64,000 nucleotides of DNA, taken from positions 434,001 through 498,000 of the forward strand of contig NZ_JAMXHT010000002.1 in assembly GCF_023955655.1 (NCBI RefSeq), written 5' to 3'. Shown in pieces: positions 33,691 to 42,861 of this stretch. Origin of the DNA: Ralstonia soli (GTDB lineage: Bacteria > Pseudomonadota > Gammaproteobacteria > Burkholderiales > Burkholderiaceae). The first letter of the stretch is position 1. Each line of letters opens with the position of its first letter. The translations under genes were made by a program, and so were the position numbers. The notes beneath the pieces are model-generated. The model worked only from the letters and a program-made list of their open reading frames with translations, made no database searches and was not told the origin of the DNA.

Positions 33691-34587
33691 TCAATGCAAA
33701 CGCGCATAGCGGCCGGGCGGATGCCCGACGTACCGGCTGAATGCTGTGCTGAACGCGCTTGCGGAGCCATACCCCACGCGCTCAGCTACCGCCGCGATCG
33801 CCACATCACCACGCCGGAGCATGTCCTTGGCCAGTGCCATGCGCCAGGCCAGCAGGTACTCCATGGGCGGAAGCCCCACCGCAGAGGTGAACCGATCGAA
33901 AAACGCAGACCTCGACAGCGCGGCCTTCTTGGCGAGTGCATCGACGGTCCATGAGCGAGACGGGTCGCTGTGCATGAGCCGCATCGCTGTGGCCAGCCTG
34001 ACGTCAGCCAGGCCACGGAGCATACCGACGGGTGCATCGCTGTTCGCGGTCGAGCGCAACGCTTCGACCAGCAGGATCTCTACCAGCCTGACCAAGACAT
34101 GATCGCGGCCCGGACGCTGCGCCAACGACTCATCTCTGACGAGCTGGGTCAGCACGGAAAGCCGGTCGACACCGCGCACATGCAGGAGAACCGGCAGCAG
34201 CGATACCAGCAACGCCGCATCGGGTGAGTCAAACACGAAGGCACCGCCGAGCATGCGCACGTCTGGTCTACCACCGCGCCTGCCGTGCCGGACTTCCCCG
34301 GTTGGAGCGGGCATCACCTTGGGGTCGACGTGCTCCGGCGTTACCGGGTCGAAGCCCGATATGACAAAGCCAGGCGTTGCCGGCATCAGCACAAAATCGC
34401 CCGCCTTGAGCGTGATGGCCTCCTGCCCGTCGACGGCCAGAAGGCAACTGCCCTCCAGGACAGTACAGAAGCTCGGCTGCTCAAACGCGGCGTAGCGGAT
34501 GCCCCACTGGCCGGCTCCGCTAATGAGTTTGCTGAACACCGTGCGGGGACGAAGCAAGGTGATGACTTCAGATAACGGATCCACCAC
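33691..34587 (-). CDS. AraC-family regulator with N-terminal cupin (CupRA type)
   Basis: A 298-aa regulator. The N-terminal cupin-like sensor (residues 1-180: QPSFCTVLEGSCLLAVDGQ, LKAGDFVLMPATPGF) is followed by a C-terminal AraC/XylS double helix-turn-helix (SWTVDALAKKAALSRSAFFDRFTSAVGLPPMEYLLAWRM, then VAERVGYGSASAFSTAFSRYVG). It is divergent from a short-chain dehydrogenase, with paired direct repeats between them. The regulator very likely controls that gene in response to a small aldehyde or ketone. The effector is unknown. Confidence 0.93.
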   Translation of the reverse strand: MVDPLSEVITLLRPRTVFSKLISGAGQWGIRYAAFEQPSFCTVLEGSCLLAVDGQEAITLKAGDFVLMPATPGFVISGFDPVTPEHVDPKVMPAPTGEVRHGRRGGRPDVRMLGGAFVFDSPDAALLVSLLPVLLHVRGVDRLSVLTQLVRDESLAQRPGRDHVLVRLVEILLVEALRSTANSDAPVGMLRGLADVRLATAMRLMHSDPSRSWTVDALAKKAALSRSAFFDRFTSAVGLPPMEYLLAWRMALAKDMLRRGDVAIAAVAERVGYGSASAFSTAFSRYVGHPPGRYARLH

Positions 34588-34590
34588 GGC

Positions 34591-34631
34591 TGGACTCTTG
34601 ATAATAAAAAATGGACTTCTGATTATAGAAA
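34591..34631. promoter_or_regulatory. Tandem direct repeat, probable AraC-type operator
   Basis: TGGACTCTTGATAATAAAAA (34591-34610) and TGGACTTCTGATTATAGAAA (34612-34631) are direct repeats with a 21-bp period, or two helical turns. They lie between the divergent AraC (34587) and dehydrogenase (34687) genes. Same-face tandem half-sites are the classic geometry for AraC/XylS binding. Confidence 0.7.
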
Positions 34632-34686
34632 GTCCAAGCCTCGGCCGCTATCGTGACATCACCATCCACCACCCGAGCAAGACAGC

Positions 34687-35436
34687 ATGGACACCGTACT
34701 GATTACCGGATGCTCATCAGGCTATGGCCTGGAGACCGCCCGCTTTTTCCTGGCCAAGGGCTGGCACGTGATCGCCACGATGCGAACTCCGCGCGAAGAT
34801 ATCCTGCCGCAAGCCGAGCGACTGCGCGTGCTTCCGCTTGACGTCACCTCGCCTGAGAGCATCGCCGCCGCAATCGGCGCAGCCGGCCCGATCGACGTGC
34901 TCGTCAACAACGCAGGCATTGGCGTGGTTGGTGCGTTCGAGGCCACGTCGATGCACACCGCCCGCGAGGTGTTCGAAACCAACACTTTTGGCGTGATGGC
35001 GATGATGCAGGCGGTCATCCCGCAATTTCGTGCCCGGCAATCGGGCGTGATCGTGAACGTGACTTCCAGCGCGACACTTGCCGCGATGCCGCTGGCCGGC
35101 GTCTACACCGCCAGCAAGACCGCCATTGCTGGGCTTACGGGTTCCGTGGCTTTCGAGCTGGCGGCCTTTGGCATTCGCGTCAAGCTGGTTGAGCCGGGCT
35201 ATGCGCCGACCACGCGATTTGCTGAAAACGGTGGTGCGCGCATGCAGGGGTTGATTCCCGAGGCGTATGCCGCGTTTGCGCAACCGATCTTCAGCGCCTT
35301 CGCAAATCCGGCTGCGGTCACCACCGAGGCAGACGTGGCCGAAGTGGTCTGGCAGGCCGTGAACGATGCATCAGATCGGCTTCACTTCGCTGCTGGCGCG
35401 GATGCGCGTGCGCTGGTCCAGGCCACGTCAATGTAG
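34687..35436 (+). CDS. Short-chain dehydrogenase/reductase, oxidoreductase
   Basis: A 249-aa SDR with the glycine motif TGCSSGYG, VNNAG, Ser in VTSSATL and the YTASK pair, all intact. The second strand ends in the basic ATMRTP, which suggests NADPH. It closely resembles stand-alone SDR enzymes regulated by a neighbouring AraC protein that act on retinal- or quinone-like carbonyls. The AraC regulator at 33691 and the paired operator in the intergenic space support specific induction. The terminal 40 residues (SDRLHFAAGADARALV) are common in this subgroup. Confidence 0.9.
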   Translation: MDTVLITGCSSGYGLETARFFLAKGWHVIATMRTPREDILPQAERLRVLPLDVTSPESIAAAIGAAGPIDVLVNNAGIGVVGAFEATSMHTAREVFETNTFGVMAMMQAVIPQFRARQSGVIVNVTSSATLAAMPLAGVYTASKTAIAGLTGSVAFELAAFGIRVKLVEPGYAPTTRFAENGGARMQGLIPEAYAAFAQPIFSAFANPAAVTTEADVAEVVWQAVNDASDRLHFAAGADARALVQATSM

Positions 35437-35456
35437 CGGCATGGGGACAGTCGGCA

Positions 35457-36854
35457 TCACTCGTCCATCAACCGGACCCGGACCTTCTTGCCCTTCAACG
35501 TGCCTGCGTTGAGCTTGCGCAGCGCGTCGCGTGCGATGCCGCGCTCGACCGCGACGTAGGTCGAGAATTCGGTCACGTTGATCTTGCCGATCTGGTCGCC
35601 GCGGAAACCCGCGTCGCCGGTCAGCGCGCCGAGCACGTCGCCGGGGCGGATCTTGTCCTTGCGTCCGCCGAGAATCTGCAGCGTTTCCATGGGCGGCAGC
35701 AATGGCCCGTCGTTGCTGGTGTCCAGCTCGTCGAGCCGATGCCATTCGACCTCGCGTCCGAGCGCCTCCTCGATGTTGCCGACACGCCCCATCTCGTCCA
35801 TGCTCGCCAGGCTCAGCGCCCAGCCGTTCTCATCGGCACGGCCTGTGCGGCCGATCCGGTGCACGTGCACTTCCGGGTCGGGCGTCACGTCGACGTTGAT
35901 CACCGCTTCAAGCTGCGCGATGTCGAGCCCGCGCGCGGCGACGTCGGTTGCCACCAGCACCGAGCAACTCCGGTTCGCGAACTGGATCAACACCTGATCG
36001 CGTTCGCGCTGCTCCAGCTCGCCATGTAGCGCGAGCGCATGGATACCCTGCGCGCGCAGCACGTCGAGCAGGTCGCGGCATTGCTGCTTCGTGTTGCAGA
36101 ACGCAAGCGTGCTGACGGGGCGGTAGTGCTTGAGCAGCAGCCCGACCGCGTGCAGCCGTTCGTTATCGGCTACCTCGTAGAAGCGCTGGCGGATCTTGCT
36201 GTCGTCGTGGCGCTCTTCGAGCTTCACTTCCTTCGGGTTGCGCAGGAACTGCCGGGTCAGCTTCGCAATCCCCTCCGGGTAGGTTGCCGAGAACAGCAGT
36301 GTCTGCCGCTCGGGTGGGCATTGGCGCACGACCGTAGCGATGTCGTCGAAGAAGCCCATGTCGAGCATCCGGTCCGCTTCGTCGAGCACGAGCGTCTTCA
36401 GCGCGCCGAGCGCGAGATTGCCGCGTTCGAGGTGATCCATGATGCGCCCCGGCGTACCGACGATGACATGCGCGCCATGCTCAAGGCTCACCGCCTGCGG
36501 GCGCATCGGCGTACCGCCGCAGAGGGTCAGCACTTTCACGTTTTCCTCGGCGCGCGCGAGACGGCGGATCTCCTGCGCGACCTGATCGGCAAGCTCTCGC
36601 GTCGGGCAGAGCACCATCGCCTGCACATCGAAGCGCCGTGCATCGAGCCGGGCGAGCAGCGCGAGCGCGAACGCTGCGGTCTTGCCGCTGCCGGTCTTTG
36701 CCTGCGCGATCAGGTCGTGGCCCGCAAGGGCGATCGGCAGGCTGGCGGCCTGGATCGGCGTCATGTCGGTGTAGCCGAGCTGCGCGAGATTCGCGAGCAC
36801 GGCGGGGGCGAGCGCAAGGGTGCTGAAGGGCGCAGCGGTCGGTTCGATAGTCAT
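35457..36854 (-). CDS. dbpA: DEAD-box RNA helicase DbpA
   Basis: A 465-aa ATP-dependent RNA helicase. The helicase core is complete: Q motif (LGYTDMTPIQAAS), Walker A AQAKTGSGKT, PTRELA, GTPGR, the DEAD box (LVLDEADRMLDMG), SAT, ATDVAARGLD and HRIGRTGR. The C-terminal domain (from about residue 390, ILGGRKDKIRPGDVLGALTGD) matches the DbpA RNA-binding domain, which targets 23S rRNA helix 92. It works in the assembly of the large ribosomal subunit. A zinc-ribbon gene lies 13 bases upstream in the same direction. Confidence 0.95.
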   Translation of the reverse strand: MTIEPTAAPFSTLALAPAVLANLAQLGYTDMTPIQAASLPIALAGHDLIAQAKTGSGKTAAFALALLARLDARRFDVQAMVLCPTRELADQVAQEIRRLARAEENVKVLTLCGGTPMRPQAVSLEHGAHVIVGTPGRIMDHLERGNLALGALKTLVLDEADRMLDMGFFDDIATVVRQCPPERQTLLFSATYPEGIAKLTRQFLRNPKEVKLEERHDDSKIRQRFYEVADNERLHAVGLLLKHYRPVSTLAFCNTKQQCRDLLDVLRAQGIHALALHGELEQRERDQVLIQFANRSCSVLVATDVAARGLDIAQLEAVINVDVTPDPEVHVHRIGRTGRADENGWALSLASMDEMGRVGNIEEALGREVEWHRLDELDTSNDGPLLPPMETLQILGGRKDKIRPGDVLGALTGDAGFRGDQIGKINVTEFSTYVAVERGIARDALRKLNAGTLKGKKVRVRLMDE

Positions 36855-36867
36855 GTGGTGCGTTGGA

Positions 36868-37053
36868 TCAGTTGAGCGGCTTGCCTTCGATTTGCTTGTA
36901 GACGACCGTGCCGTCCTTGGTTTCGATGCGCTTGACGTAGTTGCGCGCGCCGCACAGTGCGCAGCGGAACAGCGGCCCCTGGCCTTCGTCCTTGATGACG
37001 ACGTCGGACGGCTCCCACTGCGTGCCGCAGCTCTGGTTGATGCAGGTGAACAT
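36868..37053 (-). CDS. Small zinc-ribbon protein upstream of dbpA
   Basis: A 61-aa protein starting MFTCINQSCGTQWEPSDVVIKDEGQGPLFRCALCGARNYVKRIE. Two CxxxxC/CxxC pairs (C4, C9 and C31, C34) can bind one zinc in a rubredoxin-like or ribbon fold, a common size for RNA-binding accessory proteins. It sits directly before dbpA with a 13-base gap, so both are probably translated together. Start ATG 37053 has GGAG upstream. The alternative longer frame is not protein-like. Confidence 0.75.
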   Translation of the reverse strand: MFTCINQSCGTQWEPSDVVIKDEGQGPLFRCALCGARNYVKRIETKDGTVVYKQIEGKPLN

Positions 37054-37390
37054 GGTTTTCTCCGGATGATTCGGGCGCGTCATGGGTGATGCTCGGGGTG
37101 AATCGGGGAGGCGCACCCGCGATCGAGGTCGCAATGGTAAAAGAGTTTCGGCACAAACCTGGCTACGAGCGAGCCATAGTGCGGGCGCCGCGATGTGGAT
37201 TGAACAGCGAGTCGTCGGGGTGTTACGCCGCGCATCAGCATGGCGGCATCATACCTTCCGCCGTCACTCCCCACATCCCGCCATACCGAAGGCGGCCAGA
37301 TCCGGTTGGTTTCGCGCCGAGGTCGTGCTGGCGCCCAGCATGGCGCATCGCGATCCATCACGTTTCATCACGTAGTGATCGCAGGAGGGT
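37054..37390. other. Gene-free stretch between dbpA operon and T6SS
   Basis: These 337 bases carry short frames on both strands that have neither ribosome sites nor protein-like composition. The only structure I see is a short dyad ATCAC-GTA-GTGAT near 37368. It presumably holds the promoter of the zinc-ribbon/dbpA transcript and the end of the T6SS minus-strand operon. Confidence 0.4.
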
Positions 37391-37825
37391 TCAACCTCGG
37401 TCCAGTTCCGCTTTGAGCAATTGCAGCCGCGTGCCCCCGTCCGGCATGAAGTGCGTGCCATACCTGACAAGCCCAAGTTGCTGTAGATGGCAACTCATCG
37501 TGAAACTCAACAGCATTCCCGGCTCGGGTTCGTCGATTTCGATATCGATCGATTTCAGCCGCGGCTCATACGCAAGCAGTGTCGATTCGATCTCCCGCTT
37601 GAGCGTGTGCGCAGATGCGGGCAGGTGCCGATACACTTTCGAGAGATCGCCCAGCCCATAGTCAGGTACATGCGCGAGGCTGTCGCGACGGCTGTTCAGA
37701 ATGCGTTGGATGTTGTCTTGTACAGACAGGAATGTCTGCGTTGCCTCATCAAACGCGTCGATTGGGGCCCCATTCGCAAAGTGCCCCGTGATTGCCTCGA
37801 ACAGCCCTGGTCCACCGCGCGTCAT
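37391..37825 (-). CDS. tssE: T6SS baseplate protein TssE (gp25-like)
   Basis: A 144-aa baseplate subunit homologous to T4 gp25, a wedge component that nucleates sheath assembly. Characteristic segments are QDNIQRILNSRRDSLAHVPDYGLGDLS and the strand LLAYEPRLKSIDIEI. The usual length is about 150. The ATG overlaps the clpV stop by four bases (37822-37825), so the two are translationally coupled. It is the last gene of the minus-strand T6SS arm. Confidence 0.93.
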   Translation of the reverse strand: MTRGGPGLFEAITGHFANGAPIDAFDEATQTFLSVQDNIQRILNSRRDSLAHVPDYGLGDLSKVYRHLPASAHTLKREIESTLLAYEPRLKSIDIEIDEPEPGMLLSFTMSCHLQQLGLVRYGTHFMPDGGTRLQLLKAELDRG

Positions 37826-40524
37826 GCTGCGACTTCAATGGGATGCTCATCGAAGCTCACCGCCATGCCATCGACCTCATCAAGAGAGAGCCGAATTGTG
37901 GCGAGTTTAGTGCGACTGCCATCGCGCAGGAGCAATTCACGGGCGAGCACGGGCAGGATCTGCTGATCGAGCAGGCTATCGATGTTGCGGGCACCGGAGT
38001 CGGGCAACTGACATGCCTGCACGAACCGCTCCACGATCGCGTCTTCGTAGATGAATGGCGCCCCGAAACGCTGGACAATGCGCTCAGCGACCTTGTCGAG
38101 CTTCATCCGCACGATTCGGCCCAATACCTCTGCTGAGAGCGGGCGGAACGGAATGGTCTGAAAACGGGCAAGTAGCGCGGGTTGGAAGTGTTCGGTTAGC
38201 AGCGGCCGGATGGCTTCCATCAGCATGCCGCCGGTGACTTCGCTGCCGGCTTGGGCCCCTGCCTCCAGCGCCGCCATGATCTGTTCGCTACCGAGGTTGG
38301 AGGTCATCAGGATCACGGTGTTGCGGAAGTCGATCACGCGGCCTTCGCCATCACGCATGAAGCCACGGTCAAAGACTTGGTAGAACAGGTTCAGTACGTC
38401 ACGGTGGGCTTTCTCCGCTTCGTCGAGCAGGATCACGCTGTAGGGACGTTGACGCACGGCTTCGGTCAATACGCCGCCCTGCCCGTAGCCGACGTAGCCC
38501 GGCGGCGAGCCCTTCAGTTGCGACACCGTGTGCGCTTCCTGATATTCCGACAGGTTGATCGTGACGAGCGAGCGCTCGCCGCCGAACATCAGGTCGGCCA
38601 GTGCGCGTGCGGTTTCCGTCTTGCCCACGCCGGAAGGGCCCGTGAGCAGGAATACGGCCAGCGGTGCATCTTCGGATTTGAGCCCAGCCTTGGCTGTACG
38701 CAGGCTCTGGCCCAGCGCGGCAAGCGCCGCGTCCTGACCAATCACCACGCGGCCAAGGCGGGCCTCCAATTCCAGCAGCGTAGCCAGTTCATCTTCGAGG
38801 AGGCTGCCGACAGGCACGCCCGTCCAGTCCGCAATGACTTGCGCGATCACGCCTGCGTTGACCTCCAGCGGCACCAACGCCGCCGTGTCGGCTTGCTCGA
38901 CAAACGCGGCACGCTGTGCCCGGATGGCGTGCTCCAAATCACGCCGGGCCGATTCATCGGGGGCGTTTTGCCAGGCTTCGCGCAAGCGTTCCAGCGCGCG
39001 TGCGGCATCCTGCTTCTGGGCCACCGTCAACTGCAACGTTGTAAGCTGCGCATGCAAGGCGTTGCGACGCGCCTCGATGGTGGCCAATCGCTCCCGAACA
39101 TTCGTGGCCATCACACCCTCGTCCGCGAGCAGTGCCTGGCGTTCCACACCGAGTGCAGCCCACTCGCTTTCGACTTGGCTGATGGCCAAGGGCGTGGATT
39201 CGAGCCCCAAGCGCACGCGGGCGGCGGCAGTGTCGAGCAGATCGACGGCCTTGTCCGGCAACTGGCGCCCGGTCAGGAAGCGGCGCGACAGTTTGACGGC
39301 CGCCGTGACCGCAGCATCGGTGATGTGCACGTTGTGGTGCTTGGCGTAGCGATCTTTCAGGCCGCGCAGCATCAGGCAGGCGTGGTCGTCGTCCGGCTCG
39401 TCCACTTTGACCATCTGGAAGCGACGTTCCAGCGCGGCGTCGCGCTCGAAGTACTGCTTGTATTCGGACCACGTGGTGGCAGCAATGGTGCGCAACTCGC
39501 CGCGCGCGAGCGCCGGCTTGAGCAGGTTGGCCGCGTCCGCCCCACCCGCCGTGTTGCCCGCGCCGATGAGCGTGTGCGCCTCGTCGATGAACAGCAGAAT
39601 CGGCGTGGCCGACTGCTGCACGGCTTCGATCACGTTCTTCAGCCGCTGCTCGAATTCGCCCTTCACGCCCGCGCCAGCCTGCAGCAGCCCGAGGTCGAGT
39701 GTGAGCACGGCCACGTTGGCGAGCACGGCCGGCACGTCGCCTTCCGCAATCTTGAGGGCTAGTCCCTCCACCAGCGCCGTCTTGCCGACGCCGGGTTCGC
39801 CCACCAGGATCGGGTTGTTCTTGCGACGGCGCATGAGGATGTCGATCATCTGGCGGATCTCCATATCGCGCCCGAAGACGGGGTCGATGCGGCCGTCGCG
39901 TGCCTTTTGCGTGACGTCGATGGTGAAGCGTTGCAGAACGCTGACGTCGGCTTGGCCGGGCAGCGGCGTGGATGGCGTGGTGCTGGCCGATTGCGCCGAT
40001 GCAGACTTCGCTATGTTGGGGGTGGTGTCTTGCACAGGCGCCGTCTTGGGCGCCTCGGTAGAAATCTTGTCCAGCTCCGGCATCAGCCGCTGGATCTGGG
40101 TGGCCGACACCGACAGCAGCGGCCAGGCATCCGGCGCGCGCAGCAGGCTGGGCGACTCCACCAACGCCGCGAACAGATGCGCCGAGCGGATGGCCGATTG
40201 GCCTTCTTCCAGCGAGGCACGCACCCATGCCGCCTCCAGCAATTGGCCCAGGCGGTTCGACAGACTCGGCTTGCCGCGCAAGTCATGCGGCAGGCGCTCA
40301 ATGGCAGTGAGCAGCCCGTTCCAGATGGCATCGGTGTCCAGTTCATAGCGGCGCACGATCGCCACCAGATCGCCTTCGCCTTGCTCCAGCAGTTTGATGA
40401 GCCAATGCTCGACCTCGATGTCCCGATGGGCGCGCGTTTCGCACAAGCTTGCCGCATCGGCAAGGGCTTGGGCGCAGTGCGGGTTGAGTCGACGCAGGAA
40501 CGGGGAGAGATCGCGGGCGGTCAT
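37822..40524 (-). CDS. clpV: T6SS sheath-disassembly ATPase TssH (ClpV)
   Basis: A 900-aa AAA+ unfoldase that recycles contracted TssB/TssC sheaths. It has an N-terminal Clp_N repeat domain (LSPFLRRLNPHCAQALADAA), first Walker A GEPGVGKTALVEG with Walker B LLFIDEAHTLIG, a coiled-coil middle domain (residues about 440-560) and second Walker A GPSGVGKTETARAL with LLDEAEKAH. The ClpV type is supported by the T6SS context and length. The start ATG at 40524 follows a frame open further upstream. It is separated from hcp by a strong terminator at 40583. Confidence 0.95.
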   Translation of the reverse strand: MTARDLSPFLRRLNPHCAQALADAASLCETRAHRDIEVEHWLIKLLEQGEGDLVAIVRRYELDTDAIWNGLLTAIERLPHDLRGKPSLSNRLGQLLEAAWVRASLEEGQSAIRSAHLFAALVESPSLLRAPDAWPLLSVSATQIQRLMPELDKISTEAPKTAPVQDTTPNIAKSASAQSASTTPSTPLPGQADVSVLQRFTIDVTQKARDGRIDPVFGRDMEIRQMIDILMRRRKNNPILVGEPGVGKTALVEGLALKIAEGDVPAVLANVAVLTLDLGLLQAGAGVKGEFEQRLKNVIEAVQQSATPILLFIDEAHTLIGAGNTAGGADAANLLKPALARGELRTIAATTWSEYKQYFERDAALERRFQMVKVDEPDDDHACLMLRGLKDRYAKHHNVHITDAAVTAAVKLSRRFLTGRQLPDKAVDLLDTAAARVRLGLESTPLAISQVESEWAALGVERQALLADEGVMATNVRERLATIEARRNALHAQLTTLQLTVAQKQDAARALERLREAWQNAPDESARRDLEHAIRAQRAAFVEQADTAALVPLEVNAGVIAQVIADWTGVPVGSLLEDELATLLELEARLGRVVIGQDAALAALGQSLRTAKAGLKSEDAPLAVFLLTGPSGVGKTETARALADLMFGGERSLVTINLSEYQEAHTVSQLKGSPPGYVGYGQGGVLTEAVRQRPYSVILLDEAEKAHRDVLNLFYQVFDRGFMRDGEGRVIDFRNTVILMTSNLGSEQIMAALEAGAQAGSEVTGGMLMEAIRPLLTEHFQPALLARFQTIPFRPLSAEVLGRIVRMKLDKVAERIVQRFGAPFIYEDAIVERFVQACQLPDSGARNIDSLLDQQILPVLARELLLRDGSRTKLATIRLSLDEVDGMAVSFDEHPIEVAA

Positions 40525-40582
40525 GGCGAAAGAGGGCGGCAAAAGTGAATGCAGGCGGGAACAAGCCAAAGCAGCCTGGCGT

Positions 40583-40618
40583 AAAAAAAGCGGCACCCGC
40601 ATGCTGCAGCGGGTGCCG
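40583..40618 (-). terminator. Rho-independent terminator between hcp and clpV
   Basis: CGGCACCCGC (40591-40600) pairs perfectly with GCGGGTGCCG (40609-40618) around an 8-base loop. On the minus strand it is followed by a run of seven T (40583-40589 as A on the plus strand). It lies directly after hcp, so it will limit read-through into clpV and tssE. Confidence 0.85.
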
Positions 40619-40633
40619 GTGTCGAACTAGGCG

Positions 40634-41119
40634 TTACGCGCGTTCGTTCCAGCTATCAGCGTGGATGATGTTGCCGTCTTTGTACGACCACGTGATCTTT
40701 TCGTAGCGCAGTTCCACGTCTTCCAGGTGGTTGTGCTTTTCGAACGCCGGGTTCTTGATGTCGAGCATCTTCGGGCGCACGGCCACGACTTTCACGTTGT
40801 CGAGCTTGGTGTTGAAGTACTCTTTCTCCTTGCCCGCATCGTCGATCTTGTACCACTTGATCTCGACCGACTTGAGCGTCTGGCCGCTGGTGACGGCCTT
40901 GTACAGATACGGCGTGGCCGCGTCGGTTTCCTTGGTGAAGGTGATCGGCTTGTGCACGCGCGTGCCGGTCAGCTTGCCGGTGTTGCCGTCGGTGGGGATG
41001 TTGACGCTGTGATCCAGCGCCACCACTTCCACGCTGCCCTCGCGACCTTGCACCGTCACCGAACCCTTGATGTCGGCGCCGCCATCGTCCTTGATCCACA
41101 TGTATGCCGGAATTGCCAT
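40634..41119 (-). CDS. hcp: T6SS tube protein Hcp (TssD)
   Basis: A 161-aa ring-forming tube subunit that is also secreted. Family marks are MAIPAYMWIKDDGGADIKGSVT at the start, VEVVALDHSVNIPTDGNTGKLTGTRVHKPITFTKE and the C-terminal YEKITWSYKDGNIIHADSWNE. The gene is typically the most abundant T6SS message. The terminator immediately after it fits high, discrete expression. It lies 15 bases after the OmpA-type gene, in the same operon. Confidence 0.95.
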   Translation of the reverse strand: MAIPAYMWIKDDGGADIKGSVTVQGREGSVEVVALDHSVNIPTDGNTGKLTGTRVHKPITFTKETDAATPYLYKAVTSGQTLKSVEIKWYKIDDAGKEKEYFNTKLDNVKVVAVRPKMLDIKNPAFEKHNHLEDVELRYEKITWSYKDGNIIHADSWNERA

Positions 41120-41134
41120 TGCTTAGAGCTCCTT

Positions 41135-42850
41135 CTACTCGAATGAACAGGCCGGTTGGCCTGGGGGGGAATGGGTTGCGCGCGCAGTTGTTCCATCGCT
41201 GCGGCAGTCGGGGATGAGCGTGATTTCGACGCGGCGGTTGGCTGCGCGCCCCGCGTCGGTGTCGTTGGGGGCCTTGGGGCGCGTGTCGCCGTAGCCCTGA
41301 ATGGCGAAGTGCGAGAGCGGAATGCCCGACGCATCGGCCAGCCAGTCCCGCACGGACGCGGCGCGGGCTTCTGACAGCTTCATGTTGTTGGCCGGGTTGC
41401 CGGTGGAATCGGTGTGTCCGGCCACCAATACGCGCTTGTCGGGGTGGGCCTTGATCATCTCCAGCGCGCCGAACATCACCCGGTTGGAGCCCGGGTTGAG
41501 TTGCGCGTTGCCGGTCTTGAACAGCGACAGGCCGTTCAGTTCGATCATGGGCGGCGGCGGTTCGGGCGGCTGGTAGCTGGCGATCAGCGTGTTCAGCGTC
41601 GGCAGCAATGCCCCCGCCCGATAGAATCCGAGGCTCAGCCGGGGCGGCAGGCCGCTGCGCGCATAGCGTTCGAGTTCGGTCCGGTCACGGCGGAGGGCGG
41701 AGAGCGCATCTGAGCGTGCGGCATCATGTTCCGGTGGAACGGCCTGATAACGCATCATGTTCGCCTGAATGCGTGCCACCAGCGCGCGGTTTTGCCATGC
41801 AGAGGCGCCTGCCGCCGCGCAGAGCGCCACCGCCAGGCCAACGAACGCGTGTGCCAGTGCGCGTGGCAGGGGGTGCTGCATGGGTTGCAGGGCAATCCCG
41901 CGTAGCAACGCATCGGGCAACGGCAGACGCGCGTGTGCGGCCGTGAGCGATGGCTGCTTCAGCCCGGTGATGGCATTCGCATAGTGGCCCACCAAAGAGT
42001 CTGATGAAACAGCGCCCTGTGCGGCCGTCACACCGAAAGCCACAAGATTGACGCTGCGTGTGCCGCGCCCGCTGTCCGTCAGCCCAGGCAAGAGCGCCCC
42101 GGCCGCCCATCGCGCGGCGGCGTCGAGTTGCGCGACACGGTAGGCCCATCGCGCGCGTTCGCCTTGCGCAACCCACCGCGCATGGGCGAGTGCGGAAGCG
42201 GCAATCTGATCGGTCAGCGCACTCCGTTGTGAAGGCAGCACGCCGGACAGTCCAAACCACGGACACGGTAATTGAGACACAGCGGATTCCGCCGCATAGA
42301 CCGCAACGCAAACCGGCAGCGCATACCCGACGGCACGGCTCGTTTCATCCACGGCAGTGCGCCAGCGGAGGGTTGCGGCGGTCAGGGTAGCGGCATCGAC
42401 AGTGCTGTCAGTGTCGACCAGATACGCCACGGCGTCTGGCCCTTGGCCTTCTCGCCAGCGTTTGAGGGCGTCTGCGATGTACTTGAGCTGGACCGGGTCC
42501 TCCACACGCACCCAGATGGCCACATCTGTGACGTGCACGACGTCGTTGCCGAACGCGCGAGCCAATACACCGCTGGATTCGCCGACTGCGAGCACCAGTG
42601 GTGTGTTGCGCCGAATGTTGCCGGGCAGCGTGCGGAGGGCGCTGTCCATGGCGGACAGCACCTGCCGGCTGGCTGCACGGCCAGCGCGGATGCGTCGTGT
42701 TGCGGCGGCAAGCGCAATGCAGGCCACCAGCGCCACAGCGGTGCCGATGCCAAGGTTCCAGGCCACGGACCAGGGCGAGCACGCCGCCAGCCAGAACAGC
42801 GCGAGCACTGCGCCCCACACGAACACGGTGCGATACGGATAACCAGTCAA
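41135..42850 (-). CDS. OmpA-domain membrane protein with TssM-like N-terminus
   Basis: A 571-aa protein. It has two membrane helices at residues 8-50, a cytoplasmic region (60-310) that resembles the TssM/IcmF nucleotide-binding domain but with a broken P-loop (LVLAVGESSGVLARAFG in place of GxxGxGKT), a third helix near 325-345, and an OmpA peptidoglycan-binding domain from about 435 (LSLFKTGNAQL, GHTDSTGN, GYGDTRPKAPNDTDAGRAANRRVEI). The OmpA part would anchor the membrane complex to the cell wall, a role some T6SSs give to an OmpA-extended TssL or TagL. Its place between tssL and hcp supports that. Confidence 0.8.
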   Translation of the reverse strand: MTGYPYRTVFVWGAVLALFWLAACSPWSVAWNLGIGTAVALVACIALAAATRRIRAGRAASRQVLSAMDSALRTLPGNIRRNTPLVLAVGESSGVLARAFGNDVVHVTDVAIWVRVEDPVQLKYIADALKRWREGQGPDAVAYLVDTDSTVDAATLTAATLRWRTAVDETSRAVGYALPVCVAVYAAESAVSQLPCPWFGLSGVLPSQRSALTDQIAASALAHARWVAQGERARWAYRVAQLDAAARWAAGALLPGLTDSGRGTRSVNLVAFGVTAAQGAVSSDSLVGHYANAITGLKQPSLTAAHARLPLPDALLRGIALQPMQHPLPRALAHAFVGLAVALCAAAGASAWQNRALVARIQANMMRYQAVPPEHDAARSDALSALRRDRTELERYARSGLPPRLSLGFYRAGALLPTLNTLIASYQPPEPPPPMIELNGLSLFKTGNAQLNPGSNRVMFGALEMIKAHPDKRVLVAGHTDSTGNPANNMKLSEARAASVRDWLADASGIPLSHFAIQGYGDTRPKAPNDTDAGRAANRRVEITLIPDCRSDGTTARATHSPPGQPACSFE

Positions 42851-42861
42851 GCGTGGCCCCG

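Noticed and set aside
36039-36875. A 278-aa plus-strand frame across dbpA
   Set aside because: Antisense of the strongly conserved helicase; a shadow frame.
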